Shown piece by piece: positions 10,009 to 18,347 of a DNA stretch of 64,000 nucleotides; position 1 is the stretch's first letter; every line of letters begins with the position of its first letter. Below the pieces are notes generated by a model. The model saw only the letters and a list, made by a program, of their open reading frames with translations. It made no database searches and was not told the origin of the DNA. The stretch spans positions 69,300-133,299 of the forward strand of contig NZ_CXSU01000011.1 in assembly GCF_001403795.1 (NCBI RefSeq), read 5' to 3'. Made by a program: the position numbers and the translations under genes. Origin of the DNA: Jannaschia donghaensis. GTDB lineage: Bacteria > Pseudomonadota > Alphaproteobacteria > Rhodobacterales > Rhodobacteraceae.

Positions 10009-10060
10009 AGGCCGCGATTGACCTTAACCCGTCGTTAATCGTTTCCCGGCAGGTTGTACC

Positions 10061-10150
10061 GCATCGGGGGCACTGAGTCGCCCCTCGCGGGGGAACCCCG
10101 CACACTCACAGACGAGGACCGTCCCGGCCAAAGGCCAGGGCGGTCCTTTT
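10061..10150 (+). ncRNA. Candidate structured RNA or attenuated leader
   Basis: Between DUF4864 and the beta-helix gene lies a compact run of inverted repeats: GGGGC/GCCCC (10067-10084), GCGGGG/CCCCGC with a three-base loop (10087-10101), then a 14-base-pair terminator-like hairpin followed by TTTT (10116-10150). The series ends 49 bases before the start codon at 10200. It could be a small RNA, or a leader in which the last hairpin controls read-through into the beta-helix gene. I do not recognise it as any named family. Confidence 0.35.
10116..10150 (+). terminator. Strong intrinsic terminator hairpin
   Basis: GGACCG-CCCGGCC pairs with GGCC-GGGCGGTCC across an AAA loop (arms 10116-10129 and 10133-10146, one mismatch), followed by TTTT. 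It either ends the DUF4864 transcript or the RNA candidate upstream, or attenuates the next gene. Confidence 0.7.
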
Positions 10151-10199
10151 CGTTTGGGCCGCAATCACGAAGCACTGGCGCGACGCCGAAGGGGACGAC

Positions 10200-12500
10200 A
10201 TGAACAAGGTGATCACCGAGGGACTGCAACTGACACCACCGCCGTTCGCCGACGGTTTGACCGTCTGGTCGAGCCAGGACGGTCTGGCCGGATCGGACAC
10301 CTATGCCACTGCGTCGAACGCCGCGATCGTCGCGGCCGATCAGGACTTTGGCGGCTGCCTCGAACTGCTCAAGACCAGCGGCCTTCAGAAGGTGCGATGG
10401 ATGGGCGATACCGGCGTCGTCCCCGGGTGCTATCTGCGGGTCACGATCCGGGTGAAGGCGGTGTCGGGGAACCTGCCGCGGGTCCGTGCGGCGGCGACCC
10501 CCGTCTTCGCAAACGGGGACATCGTGTTTGGACCGGCGACGTCGGGGCCAGAAATCGAGCTGACATCCTATGGCCGGGTGGAAACGGTCAGCGTGATCTT
10601 CGCGACGTCCAACCGCAGCGGCGTGGACCTGACTTTCGACGACCGCACGGCAAACGTTCATATCGGCCTTGACCTTCTGGGGTCGAATGGCGGGGTCGTG
10701 CGGATCGATGATATAGAGGTCGAGGATGTCACGGGCGCATTCCTGGGCGGGCTGATCGACGTGGTCGATGTGCGTGATTACGGCGCGACGGGCGACGGGA
10801 CGACCGACGACAGCGCCGCATTCGAGCGGGCGGACAGGGCCGCAGACGGACGCACCGTGCTGGTGTCGGACGGGACCTATTGGCTGAATGAGCATGTCAC
10901 GTTCAACAGCCCCGTCCGGTTCGAGGGCAGCTGCAGGATGCCCGCCGCCAAGCGCCTGAGCCTGGTACGGAACTTCGACATCAACGCCTATATCGACGCA
11001 TTCGGCGGGGACGAGGAGGAAGGTTTTCGCCGCGGCATCCAGGCGCTGTTCAATTTCACCGACCACGACACGCTGGACCTGCGGGGACGGCGGATCGAGC
11101 TGACGCGGCCCATCGATGTGCAGGCAGCGGTCTTCGACAAGCGGACCTATGCCAACCAGCGGTCAATCAAGAACGGCCAGCTGGATATTCAGGACAGCCC
11201 GGCTTGGACCACCGGCGTCGTCACGGGCGGCGCGGATTTCGACGCCGACGACCCGCGCGTTCTGACGAACGTGGCCAACATCGCCCAGATCGAGGTCGGA
11301 TCGCTGGTCGAAGGGCCGCAGGGTGTGGGACGGGAAATATATGTCCTGGCCAAGGACGTGGACGGGGGGCGGATCACGCTATCCGCCGCGCTCTGGGGCG
11401 CACCGGGACGGCAGATCTATACCTTCCGGCGGTTTCGCTATGCGCTGGATTTCAGCGGGTTCGACGTGTTGCAGCGATTCACGCTGCAGGATGTCGAAAT
11501 CCTCATGGCGGGACGCGCATCGGGCATCCTGCTACCGCCGGCCGGGATCATTTTCCATGTGAAGGATTGCTTCATCAACGGGCCGAAGAATCGCGGCATC
11601 ACCAGCCACGGTGTCGGATGCCAGGGCCTGCTGATCGATCGATGCCAGTTCCTGTCGACCGAGCAATCCAAGGACGTGGAGCAGCGGGAGACCATCGGCT
11701 TTAACGTCAACGCGAACGACACCAAGATCCGCAACAACCGCGCGGTGAAATTCCGGCATTTCGCCGTCATCGGGGGGTCAGGCCACATCGTCACTGGCAA
11801 CCATTTCTTCCAGGGCGACGACGATATTCTGGGAAACCGGACCGCCGGTATCGTATTCGCGAAGGCGCAGGCCAAGACGGTCGTGGTCGGAAACTACATC
11901 GACAACGCCTATCTGGAGTGGACGAACGAACACGACGGCGACCCCGATTTCGCCAGCGAGTTTTCGTTCGGGGGGCTGATGATCGTGGGCAACATCATCT
12001 TCTCCTCCAACGTGCCCAGCAGCTATGCGCCGTTGCACATCAAGCCCTTTGGACCGGGACACTATATCAATGGGATGACGGTCACGGGCAATACCTTCAA
12101 AACGATCCGGGGTCAGGCGCTGAACCGGGTGGATCTGGTGGACACCACGCACGCGCAACTGGATTACGGTCGGTTCACCGACATCAACATTCATTCCAAC
12201 ACGTTCCACGCCGTCGCCAAGCAGTTCCAGAACCCGATCACCGTGCCCATCGACGAAGGATCGGCACAGGCCACATGGGAAACCGATCTGACCGACTATT
12301 TGCCGTTCCGTGGGCAGGCGAAGGTTGTGACCGCCTTCATGGCGAACGGTGCGATTCGACGGGCGGACAATGCGACGGTCTTCGTTGCCCCCCATGCCGC
12401 GGGGCAGGTCGGGGGCGATCGCCAATCGGTCCGCCTGAGCTGGCCCGAAGCGGTCAAGGGACGCGGCTTCGTCACCGTCCGTTGTGACGCGCCCACCTGA
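10200..12500 (+). CDS. Right-handed parallel beta-helix protein (pectate lyase 3-like)
   Basis: A 766-residue protein. Residues about 1-180 form a beta-rich, carbohydrate-binding-like region. At about 190-205 comes VRDYGATGDGTTDDSAAF, the hallmark start of the Pectate_lyase_3 / GH28-related beta-helix. The remainder has repeated short strands such as INIHSNTFHA, MTVTGNTF and TVVVGNYI, typical of helix coils. There is no obvious signal peptide, so if exported it must use a non-Sec route. Polysaccharide binding or cleavage is likely by family; the substrate is unknown. Its end overlaps the convergent ydcF-like gene by 29 bases. Confidence 0.8.
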   Translation: MNKVITEGLQLTPPPFADGLTVWSSQDGLAGSDTYATASNAAIVAADQDFGGCLELLKTSGLQKVRWMGDTGVVPGCYLRVTIRVKAVSGNLPRVRAAATPVFANGDIVFGPATSGPEIELTSYGRVETVSVIFATSNRSGVDLTFDDRTANVHIGLDLLGSNGGVVRIDDIEVEDVTGAFLGGLIDVVDVRDYGATGDGTTDDSAAFERADRAADGRTVLVSDGTYWLNEHVTFNSPVRFEGSCRMPAAKRLSLVRNFDINAYIDAFGGDEEEGFRRGIQALFNFTDHDTLDLRGRRIELTRPIDVQAAVFDKRTYANQRSIKNGQLDIQDSPAWTTGVVTGGADFDADDPRVLTNVANIAQIEVGSLVEGPQGVGREIYVLAKDVDGGRITLSAALWGAPGRQIYTFRRFRYALDFSGFDVLQRFTLQDVEILMAGRASGILLPPAGIIFHVKDCFINGPKNRGITSHGVGCQGLLIDRCQFLSTEQSKDVEQRETIGFNVNANDTKIRNNRAVKFRHFAVIGGSGHIVTGNHFFQGDDDILGNRTAGIVFAKAQAKTVVVGNYIDNAYLEWTNEHDGDPDFASEFSFGGLMIVGNIIFSSNVPSSYAPLHIKPFGPGHYINGMTVTGNTFKTIRGQALNRVDLVDTTHAQLDYGRFTDINIHSNTFHAVAKQFQNPITVPIDEGSAQATWETDLTDYLPFRGQAKVVTAFMANGAIRRADNATVFVAPHAAGQVGGDRQSVRLSWPEAVKGRGFVTVRCDAPT

Positions 12501-12963
12501 GCGCGCAAACGACCGAGAGCGGCGTGGCGGCGACCTCCCGGAGGATCGCCGCCATCGTCTTTCGGAGCGAGAGAGCACCGCGCGGGCCCGAAACCGTGGC
12601 GGCCATCCCGATGATCCCGGCAATCAATCGCGCACGCGGAAGGTGCCAGCGGTTTGAGACGAGAATGACTGGCCCGATGACCAGACGGTGCGCGAAGATC
12701 AGGTTTTCGACCGTGGTGGTGGAGCGGTCTTCGACCAGAAGGGCTTCGATCGACACGCCTCGCGACAACGCCAGATCGCGGGCGACATGCGCTTCGGGGG
12801 CGCCGTGCGCGCCCTGGCCGCCCGTCAGACAGATGCGACCCACCCGGCCGTCATCGAACAGATCAACCGCGTGACCGACCCGCAGCCGGAGCGTGGGCGA
12901 CGCCGTTCCATCAGGACGGACGGCGGCCCCGAGGACCAGGGCGGTGGGCGATTGCGCGATCAT
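12472..12963 (-). CDS. YdcF/ElyC/SanA family (DUF218) protein
   Basis: A 163-residue DUF218 protein. The N-terminal strand PTALVLGAAV followed by RLRVGHAVDLFDDG, the central RICLTGGQG, the acidic VEDRSTTTVENL and the later VSNRWHLPRA are the conserved blocks of this family (normally LVLGxxV, LSGGxG, ExxSxxTxEN, SxxxHxxR). The family is linked to envelope integrity, but the chemistry is not settled. An ATG at 13014 would add 17 residues; I chose 12963 because the conserved domain begins immediately after it. Confidence 0.85.
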   Translation of the reverse strand: MIAQSPTALVLGAAVRPDGTASPTLRLRVGHAVDLFDDGRVGRICLTGGQGAHGAPEAHVARDLALSRGVSIEALLVEDRSTTTVENLIFAHRLVIGPVILVSNRWHLPRARLIAGIIGMAATVSGPRGALSLRKTMAAILREVAATPLSVVCALRWARHNGR

Positions 12964-13060
12964 GGCCCTTTCTTGCACGGCTGTCCCCGCGCACAAGCGT
13001 CGGCTGGACGCCACGCCGCCCCATCCCTAGGGTCGCCTCGATACCAGACGGGAGGTTTCG

Positions 13061-13924
13061 ATGGCGTTCGGCACAGTGATCCGCACCTATTATGACGGCA
13101 CCTGGCACGACGGCGACGTGCCGGTCATGCGGGCCGCCGATCATGGCATGTGGCAGGGCAGCTCGGTCTTCGACGGCGCGCGCCGGTTCGAAGGCGTGAC
13201 GCCCGATCTGGACAAGCATTGCTCCCGCGTGAACCGTTCCGCCGAAGCGCTGATGCTGGAGCCGACGATGGCACCGGAGCGGATCGTGGAGCTTGTGCAC
13301 GAAGGGCTGGAGGGCTTCGCGCCGGACGCCGCGATCTATATTCGACCGATGTACTGGGGCATTCACGGAAGCGAGCTGGGGCTGGTGCCGTCGAAGGCCG
13401 AGACGGGTTTTGCGATCTGTCTGGAGGAAGTGCCGATGCACGCGCCCGACCGCACCACGACCCTGACCGAAACGCGGTTCCGGCACCCCGTGCAGGAAAG
13501 CTCCGTCTGCGACGCAAAGGCCGGGTGCCTGTATCCCAACAACGGCCGGATGCTGGCCGAGGCGCAAGCCAAGGGTTTCGGCAACGCCCTGTCTGCGGAT
13601 GTCATGGGCAACGTGGCGGAAAGTGCGACGTCAAACGTGTTCATGGTGCGCGACGGTGAAGTGTTCACCCCGGTGCCCAACGGCACGTTTCTGGCCGGGA
13701 TCACCCGCGCGCGCCACATCGCCAACCTGCGCGCCGACGGCGTGAAAGTGCACGAAAAGGTCCTGTCGTTCCAGGATTTCCGCGATGCGGACGAAGTCTT
13801 CCTGTCGGGCAACCTGACCAAGGTCACGCCGGTCACGGCCTTCGATGACCGCCAGTATCAGGTCGGCCCCGTCACCCGGAGAACGCGGGAGATGTACTGG
13901 GATTGGGCACTTTCCGTCGCATGA
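13061..13924 (+). CDS. Class IV branched-chain aminotransferase
   Basis: PLP-dependent fold-type IV aminotransferase of 287 residues, likely interconverting branched-chain amino acids and their 2-oxo acids with glutamate. The PLP lysine is Lys153 in CDAKAGCLYPNN; FRHPVQESSVCDAK and SATSNVFMVRDGEVFTP are family signatures, and GNLTKVTPV sits at the phosphate-binding end. The PLP motif differs from canonical IlvE (KxxNY), so this may be a paralog with another substrate, such as a D-amino acid or an aminodeoxychorismate-like compound. The stop overlaps the next gene (ATGA). Confidence 0.88.
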   Translation: MAFGTVIRTYYDGTWHDGDVPVMRAADHGMWQGSSVFDGARRFEGVTPDLDKHCSRVNRSAEALMLEPTMAPERIVELVHEGLEGFAPDAAIYIRPMYWGIHGSELGLVPSKAETGFAICLEEVPMHAPDRTTTLTETRFRHPVQESSVCDAKAGCLYPNNGRMLAEAQAKGFGNALSADVMGNVAESATSNVFMVRDGEVFTPVPNGTFLAGITRARHIANLRADGVKVHEKVLSFQDFRDADEVFLSGNLTKVTPVTAFDDRQYQVGPVTRRTREMYWDWALSVA

Positions 13925-14946
13925 TCCGTCGCCTGCTGGCGGCCCTGCCGCTGGTGGCGACACTGGGTGCCCTGCTCTGGGCGCTGCAGGCCAATCCGCT
14001 GGCCGCCCCCTTCGTGGAACGGTCGGCGGGCGACCTGGCGCTGACGCTGGAACAGCAGGTGCATCGCGCGGCGACGGCCGACTGGATTGAAGCGGCATTG
14101 ACGCAAGCCGTCGCAGCCCGCGACGCGGACCGGGCCACGATGCTGATCGGGCTTGCGCAGGACCTGGGGCGCGACGTGGATACGACGGCTGCGACCGCTA
14201 TGATCGCGGCCGAAACGGACACGCTGTCGGTCGCAGTCGACTGCGCGGTCTGCATGGCCGACACCTCCGCCTGTTCCAGCCTGTCGCATCTGACATTCTG
14301 CGCGGTTCCCTTCGAAATGACGGTTCTGGGGGACCTGAACGCATTGCGCCGCGCCGCGTTCGCCTTCGCCGTCGGGCAGGAGGTCGACGAAGTGGACGCG
14401 GGACTGGCCCTGGTCGGTCTGGGTGCGACGGGCGCGGTCCTCGTCTCGGGCGGATCGTCGGTGACGGTGAAGGCGGGCGCGACCCTGCTGCGCCTTGCCC
14501 GCCGCATCGGGTCGATCACGCCCGAGCTGACGCGCTTCATCCGCGTGCCGATCCGGTGGGCGCGTGTGGACGATTTCGTGCTGGGCACCGCGCGGATCGA
14601 AGACGTGACCGACGGCGCAGCCCTGGCGCGAATGGGCGCGCTGGCCGCCGACCTTGGCCGCGTGCGGGCCGCAACCTCGACGGCGGAGGCGCTGCGCCTG
14701 GCCCGGTTCGTCGATACACCGGCGGATGCGACGCGACTGGCCCGCGTGGCCGAAGCGGCGGGCCCCCGCACGACACGTACCTTCGCCGTACTGGGCAAGA
14801 GCCGGGTGTTCCGCGCCACCTTGCGGGTCAGCCGCGCGGCCACCGGAACGCTGATCCTGATCTGGCTGACGGCGGCGCAGATCGCGGTCATCCTGGGCAC
14901 ACGCATCGGGTCGCTGGCCGTCCGCAGCGTGATGCGCGCGATCTGA
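13921..14946 (+). CDS. Conserved membrane-anchored hypothetical protein
   Basis: A 341-residue protein with an N-terminal membrane segment (RLLAALPLVATLGALLWAL) and a second near the C-terminus (TGTLILIWLTAAQIAVIL), and a third hydrophobic stretch around residues 160-180. Between them lies a mostly helical, Ala/Arg/Asp-rich region with a cysteine cluster CAVCMADTSAC (about 110-120), and CAVP later, which could form disulfides in the periplasm. It is translationally coupled to the aminotransferase. I do not recognise the family. Confidence 0.7.
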   Translation: MIRRLLAALPLVATLGALLWALQANPLAAPFVERSAGDLALTLEQQVHRAATADWIEAALTQAVAARDADRATMLIGLAQDLGRDVDTTAATAMIAAETDTLSVAVDCAVCMADTSACSSLSHLTFCAVPFEMTVLGDLNALRRAAFAFAVGQEVDEVDAGLALVGLGATGAVLVSGGSSVTVKAGATLLRLARRIGSITPELTRFIRVPIRWARVDDFVLGTARIEDVTDGAALARMGALAADLGRVRAATSTAEALRLARFVDTPADATRLARVAEAAGPRTTRTFAVLGKSRVFRATLRVSRAATGTLILIWLTAAQIAVILGTRIGSLAVRSVMRAI

Positions 14947-15025
14947 CTGGCGGCGGTAACGCGGTGGACACAGTGGCATCCGGCAGGCAATGCTGAAGAC
15001 CACGGAAACGACAATCGGGCCCCAA

Positions 15026-15481
15026 ATGCGCAAGTTCCTCGTCATCCTGGACGACAGCCGCGAATGTCTGAATGCGATGCGGTTCGCGTCACTGCGCGCC
15101 GAACACACCGGCGGCGGCATCGAAGTCCTGTCGGTGATTCCGCCCGACGAGTTCAACCACTGGATCGGCGTCGGCGACATCATGCGCGAGGAGAGCCGGG
15201 AGCGTATCGTGGCCCATTTCGAAGTCTTCGCGAAATGGATGCGTGACAAGCACGGGCTGGACCCGCACCTGGTGATCCGCGAAGGAGAGCCGGTGACCGA
15301 AATCCTGGCCCAAGTGCGCGAGGATCGCGAGATCGGGGTCCTGGTCCTGGGGGCCAGCGCCGACGGGAAAGGGCCCGGACCGCTGGTCACTCAATTAACG
15401 AAGTCCGCGGGCTCTCTCCCGGTGCCGATCACCATCGTCCCGGGCGATCTCTCCAAGGAGCAGTTGGAGGGCATCGCCTGA
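15026..15481 (+). CDS. Universal stress protein (UspA family)
   Basis: A 151-residue single-domain Usp protein: MRKFLVILDDSREC strand-helix start, an extended insertion around the DEFNHWIGVGDIM segment, and the nucleotide-binding end VLVLGAS followed by GPGPLVTQL. These fit the ATP-binding type of Usp, although the glycine motif is slightly degenerate. The start at 15026 gives the conserved N-terminus; an ATG at 14990 would add 12 unconserved residues. It precedes nfuA but has its own intergenic region. Confidence 0.88.
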   Translation: MRKFLVILDDSRECLNAMRFASLRAEHTGGGIEVLSVIPPDEFNHWIGVGDIMREESRERIVAHFEVFAKWMRDKHGLDPHLVIREGEPVTEILAQVREDREIGVLVLGASADGKGPGPLVTQLTKSAGSLPVPITIVPGDLSKEQLEGIA

Positions 15482-15511
15482 GCAGCTCCGAAACTCCCGC
15501 TCGCCAGACAT

Positions 15512-15528
15512 ATTAGAATCGTTCCAAG
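15512..15528. promoter_or_regulatory. Irr-like iron control element upstream of nfuA
   Basis: ATTAGAATCGTTCCAAG resembles the ICE box bound by Irr in alphaproteobacteria (consensus TTTAGAANNNTTCTAAA), with three of fourteen fixed positions different. It lies just before a TTGACA box at 15532-15537 and about 58 bases before the nfuA start. Position and target (Fe-S scaffold) both fit iron control; binding is untested. Confidence 0.5.
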
Positions 15529-15585
15529 TTATTGACAGCGTCGCCCCGAACCCTCACATTGGGATCGACACACCGGAGGTGCCCC

Positions 15586-16146
15586 ATGTTCATCCAGACC
15601 GAAACGACGCCGAACCCCGCGACGCTCAAGTTTCTGCCCGGCCAGACCGTGCTGGAGGCGGGCACCGCCGATTTTCCGACCGCCGACGCCGGGGGAAAAT
15701 CGCCCCTTGCCAAGCGCATCTTCGCGATCTCGGGCACGACCGGCGTGTTCTTCGGCAATGACTTCGTGACCGTTACGAAGGACGAAGGGACCGACTGGGA
15801 CCACGTGAAGCCCGCCATCCTTGGCGCGATCATGGAGCACTACCAATCGGGTGAGTCCATCATGGAAGGCGCCGCCGAGGCGGCGCATGAGGCGAACCAT
15901 TCCGAGGAAGACAGCGCCATCGTCGGCCAGATCACCGAACTTCTGGACACGCGGGTCCGTCCCGCGGTCGCGCAGGACGGCGGCGATATCACCTTTCACG
16001 GGTTCGAGCGCGGCGTCGTCTATCTGCAGATGAAGGGGGCCTGTGCGGGCTGTCCGTCGTCGACGATGACCCTGAAAATGGGGATCGAGAATCTGCTGCG
16101 GCATTACATTCCCGAAGTTTTGGAAGTCCGTCCCGTCGGTGTCTGA
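15586..16146 (+). CDS. nfuA: Fe-S cluster scaffold protein NfuA (NifU family)
   Basis: A 186-residue two-domain iron-sulfur carrier: an Nfu N-terminal domain (MFIQTETTPNPATLKFLPG) and a C-terminal NifU domain whose CxxC motif, in KGACAGCPSS, holds a shared 4Fe-4S cluster between two subunits. It delivers clusters to enzymes such as succinate dehydrogenase, which is also encoded in this window. The start at 15586 matches the conserved N-terminus and is preceded by GGAGG. It overlaps tsaB by 8 bases. Confidence 0.95.
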   Translation: MFIQTETTPNPATLKFLPGQTVLEAGTADFPTADAGGKSPLAKRIFAISGTTGVFFGNDFVTVTKDEGTDWDHVKPAILGAIMEHYQSGESIMEGAAEAAHEANHSEEDSAIVGQITELLDTRVRPAVAQDGGDITFHGFERGVVYLQMKGACAGCPSSTMTLKMGIENLLRHYIPEVLEVRPVGV

Positions 16147-16753
16147 CCGCCTCACCCTCGCTTTCGATACGTCGGCCGCGCATTGCGCGGCCGCTTTGCT
16201 GTCGGGTGACCGGGTTCTGGCCACCGCGTTCGAGTCCATGCGCAAGGGCCAGGCCGAGCGTCTGATGCCACTGCTGGAAGACGTGCTGGCCAAAGCCGGC
16301 CACGCCTGGTCCGACTTGGATGTCATCGGCGTCGGGACCGGGCCGGGCAATTTCACCGGCGTTCGCATCGCGGTGGCGGGCGCACGCGGGCTGGGCTTGG
16401 GGCTGGGCATCCCGGTCGAGGGTGTGACCGCCCCCGAGGCCTACGCCGCCGGGCGCGACGTGATCGTCTGTCTGGACGCGCCGCGCGACCGTGTGCATTT
16501 CGCCTATGGCTCCGAAATCCTGCTGGGCGACGTCGTCCCCCCGAATTGGCACGCGCCGTTGACCGGCCCGGCTGCCGCGCGGATCGCGGAGGCGTCGGGT
16601 CGGCCACTGGCCGAAACGCCCGACTTGGCGGTGGAGATCGCGCGGATCGCGGCGGACCGCGCCGCCCCCGGCCGCGCGCGACCCGCCCCCGTCTACATGC
16701 GTCCCGCGGATGCCGCGCCGGCATCGGACCCGCCGCCCGTGATCCTGCCGTGA
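16139..16753 (+). CDS. tsaB: tRNA threonylcarbamoyladenosine biosynthesis protein TsaB
   Basis: Partner of TsaD in forming t6A37 on ANN-decoding tRNAs. The protein has 204 residues with the actin-like start LTLAFDTSAAHCAAALL and the family block GVGTGPGNFTGVRIAVAGARG. It starts with GTG at 16139 inside the end of nfuA. The C-terminal half is short and proline-rich compared with E. coli TsaB, as usual in this clade. It overlaps the next gene (GTGA). Confidence 0.92.
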   Translation: MSDRLTLAFDTSAAHCAAALLSGDRVLATAFESMRKGQAERLMPLLEDVLAKAGHAWSDLDVIGVGTGPGNFTGVRIAVAGARGLGLGLGIPVEGVTAPEAYAAGRDVIVCLDAPRDRVHFAYGSEILLGDVVPPNWHAPLTGPAAARIAEASGRPLAETPDLAVEIARIAADRAAPGRARPAPVYMRPADAAPASDPPPVILP

Positions 16754-17145
16754 CCGCCGATGAGATGGCGCGTCTGCACGCGGCCGCATTCGAAGGGGCC
16801 GCCCGCTGGTCGGTCGATGGGTTCCAGGACATCCTCCATGATCCGCTGGTGTTTGTCGCCGCGACGACTTGCGGCTTCGTCGTCGGACGTGCCGTGGCGG
16901 ACGAGGCGGAGCTTCTGACCATCGTGGTGGACGGCCCCGGGCGGGGACGTGGCGTTGGGCGCGGCCTGGTCGACGATTTCGCAGCCGAAGCCCGGCGGCG
17001 CGGCGCATCCCAGGCGTTCCTGGAGGTCGCGGAGGACAATTCCGCGGCCCGTGCACTCTACGATTCGACGGGATGGCACGTGGCGGGACGCAGACCCGGC
17101 TATTACGGCGGCATCGACGCGTTAATCCTGCGCAGAGCGCTCTGA
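16750..17145 (+). CDS. rimI: GNAT N-acetyltransferase, RimI-type
   Basis: A 131-residue acetyl-CoA-dependent N-acetyltransferase. The acetyl-CoA loop is GRGRGVGRGLV, followed by ARRRGASQAFLEVAEDNSAA and ALYDSTGWHVAGRRPGYY, which is the RimI arrangement for N-terminal acetylation of ribosomal protein S18. GTG start at 16750 overlaps the tsaB stop. The nfuA-tsaB-rimI order is common in Rhodobacteraceae, as far as I recall. Confidence 0.9.
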   Translation: MTADEMARLHAAAFEGAARWSVDGFQDILHDPLVFVAATTCGFVVGRAVADEAELLTIVVDGPGRGRGVGRGLVDDFAAEARRRGASQAFLEVAEDNSAARALYDSTGWHVAGRRPGYYGGIDALILRRAL

Positions 17146-17172
17146 CATCGGGTCAAACCGCCTTGCAACAGG

Positions 17173-17201
17173 TTGACGTTCTCGCCCCCCTGCGGCCTTA
17201 T
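17173..17201 (+). promoter_or_regulatory. Likely promoter of the nucleoside ABC transporter operon
   Basis: TTGACG at 17173-17178 followed after 17 bases by CCTTAT (17196-17201), about 67 bases before the bmp start. The -35 box is good and the -10 box weak. Offered only as the best candidate in the intergenic region. Confidence 0.35.
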
Positions 17202-17267
17202 CTTTCGCATCAATCGTGGTGCGGCGGCCGGATGTCGGCCAAACGCGCCCTTCGACGGGAGAGATCA

Positions 17268-18278
17268 ATGACCATCAACAAGACCCTTATGGGTGCCGTG
17301 GCGACCATCGCGCTGACCGCCGGCATGTCCTTCGCCGACGGCCATTCGGCCAGCCCCGGCCTCGTCATCGACCTGGGCGGCAAGTTCGACAAGTCGTTCA
17401 ACGAATCCGCCTTCAACGGTGCCCAACGCTGGGTCGAGGAAACGGGCGGCGAATACGCCGAGACCGAGCTGGCCAACGAAGCGCAGCGCGAGCAAACCAT
17501 GCGCCGCATGGCCGAGCGTGGGGCCAACCCGGTCGTCGTACTGGGCTTCGCCAACGCCTCCACCCTGGAAGTGGTCGCGCCCGACTATCCCGACACCGAC
17601 TTCGTTATCGTCGACATGGTCGTCGATCAGCCCAACGTGAAATCCATCGTCTTTTCGGAGCATGAAGGCTCCTACCTGGTCGGTATGATGGCCGCACTGG
17701 CGTCCGAGACGGGCACCGTGTCCTTCATCGGTGGCATGGACGTGCCCCTGATTTCCAAGTTCGCCTGCGGCTATGCCCAGGGTGCCAAAGCGGTGAGCGA
17801 GGACACCAACGTCATCGTCAACATGACCGGCACGACGCCCACCGCCTGGAACGACCCGGTCAAGGGTGCCGAGCTGACGCGCAGCCAGATCAGCCAAGGC
17901 TCCGACGTGGTCTTCGCCGCCGCCGGTGGCACCGGGATCGGCGTGCTGCAGGCCGCCGCCGATGCGGACATCCTGTCGATCGGTGTGGATGCGAACCAGA
18001 ACTATCTGCACCCCGGCGAAGTCCTGACCTCCATGGTCAAGCGTGTCGACAACGCGGTCTATGATACCTTCACCCAGGCCGCCGCAGGCGAGCTGGAGGC
18101 CGGAATTCAGGTCATGGGCCTCGACAACGAAGGCGTCGGCTTCTCCATGGACGAAAACAACGCCGATCTGGTCACCCCCGAGATGGTTGCCGCCGTCGAG
18201 GAGGCGAAGGCCAAGATCATCGCCGGCGAGATCGAAGTCCACGACTTCACCACCGACAGCAGCTGCCCCGCCTACTGA
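17268..18278 (+). CDS. BMP-family nucleoside ABC transporter substrate-binding protein
   Basis: Periplasmic substrate-binding protein of the BMP/Med (PnrA-like) family, 336 residues with a signal peptide ending near MSFADG. The motif DKSFNESAFNGAQ binds ligand in PnrA homologues, and FSEHEGSYLVGMMA with SFIGGMDVPLI are family blocks. Known members bind purine nucleosides; the purine nucleoside phosphorylase at the end of this operon supports that here. The start follows a GGGAGAG box. Confidence 0.93.
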   Translation: MTINKTLMGAVATIALTAGMSFADGHSASPGLVIDLGGKFDKSFNESAFNGAQRWVEETGGEYAETELANEAQREQTMRRMAERGANPVVVLGFANASTLEVVAPDYPDTDFVIVDMVVDQPNVKSIVFSEHEGSYLVGMMAALASETGTVSFIGGMDVPLISKFACGYAQGAKAVSEDTNVIVNMTGTTPTAWNDPVKGAELTRSQISQGSDVVFAAAGGTGIGVLQAAADADILSIGVDANQNYLHPGEVLTSMVKRVDNAVYDTFTQAAAGELEAGIQVMGLDNEGVGFSMDENNADLVTPEMVAAVEEAKAKIIAGEIEVHDFTTDSSCPAY

Positions 18279-18298
18279 GGCGCGACGCACCAGAACAG

Positions 18299-18324
18299 AA
18301 CGGGGCCCGGTCGGGCCCCGTTTC
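18299..18324 (+). terminator. Intercistronic hairpin after the binding-protein gene
   Basis: ACGGGGCCCG (18300-18309) pairs perfectly with CGGGCCCCGT (18312-18321), followed by TTTC. It lies between the substrate-binding and ATPase genes, a usual place for a partial terminator or RNA-stabilising stem that makes the binding protein more abundant than the rest of the transporter. Confidence 0.7.
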
Positions 18325-18347
18325 ACGATGACGATCCGGGGGCCGGC

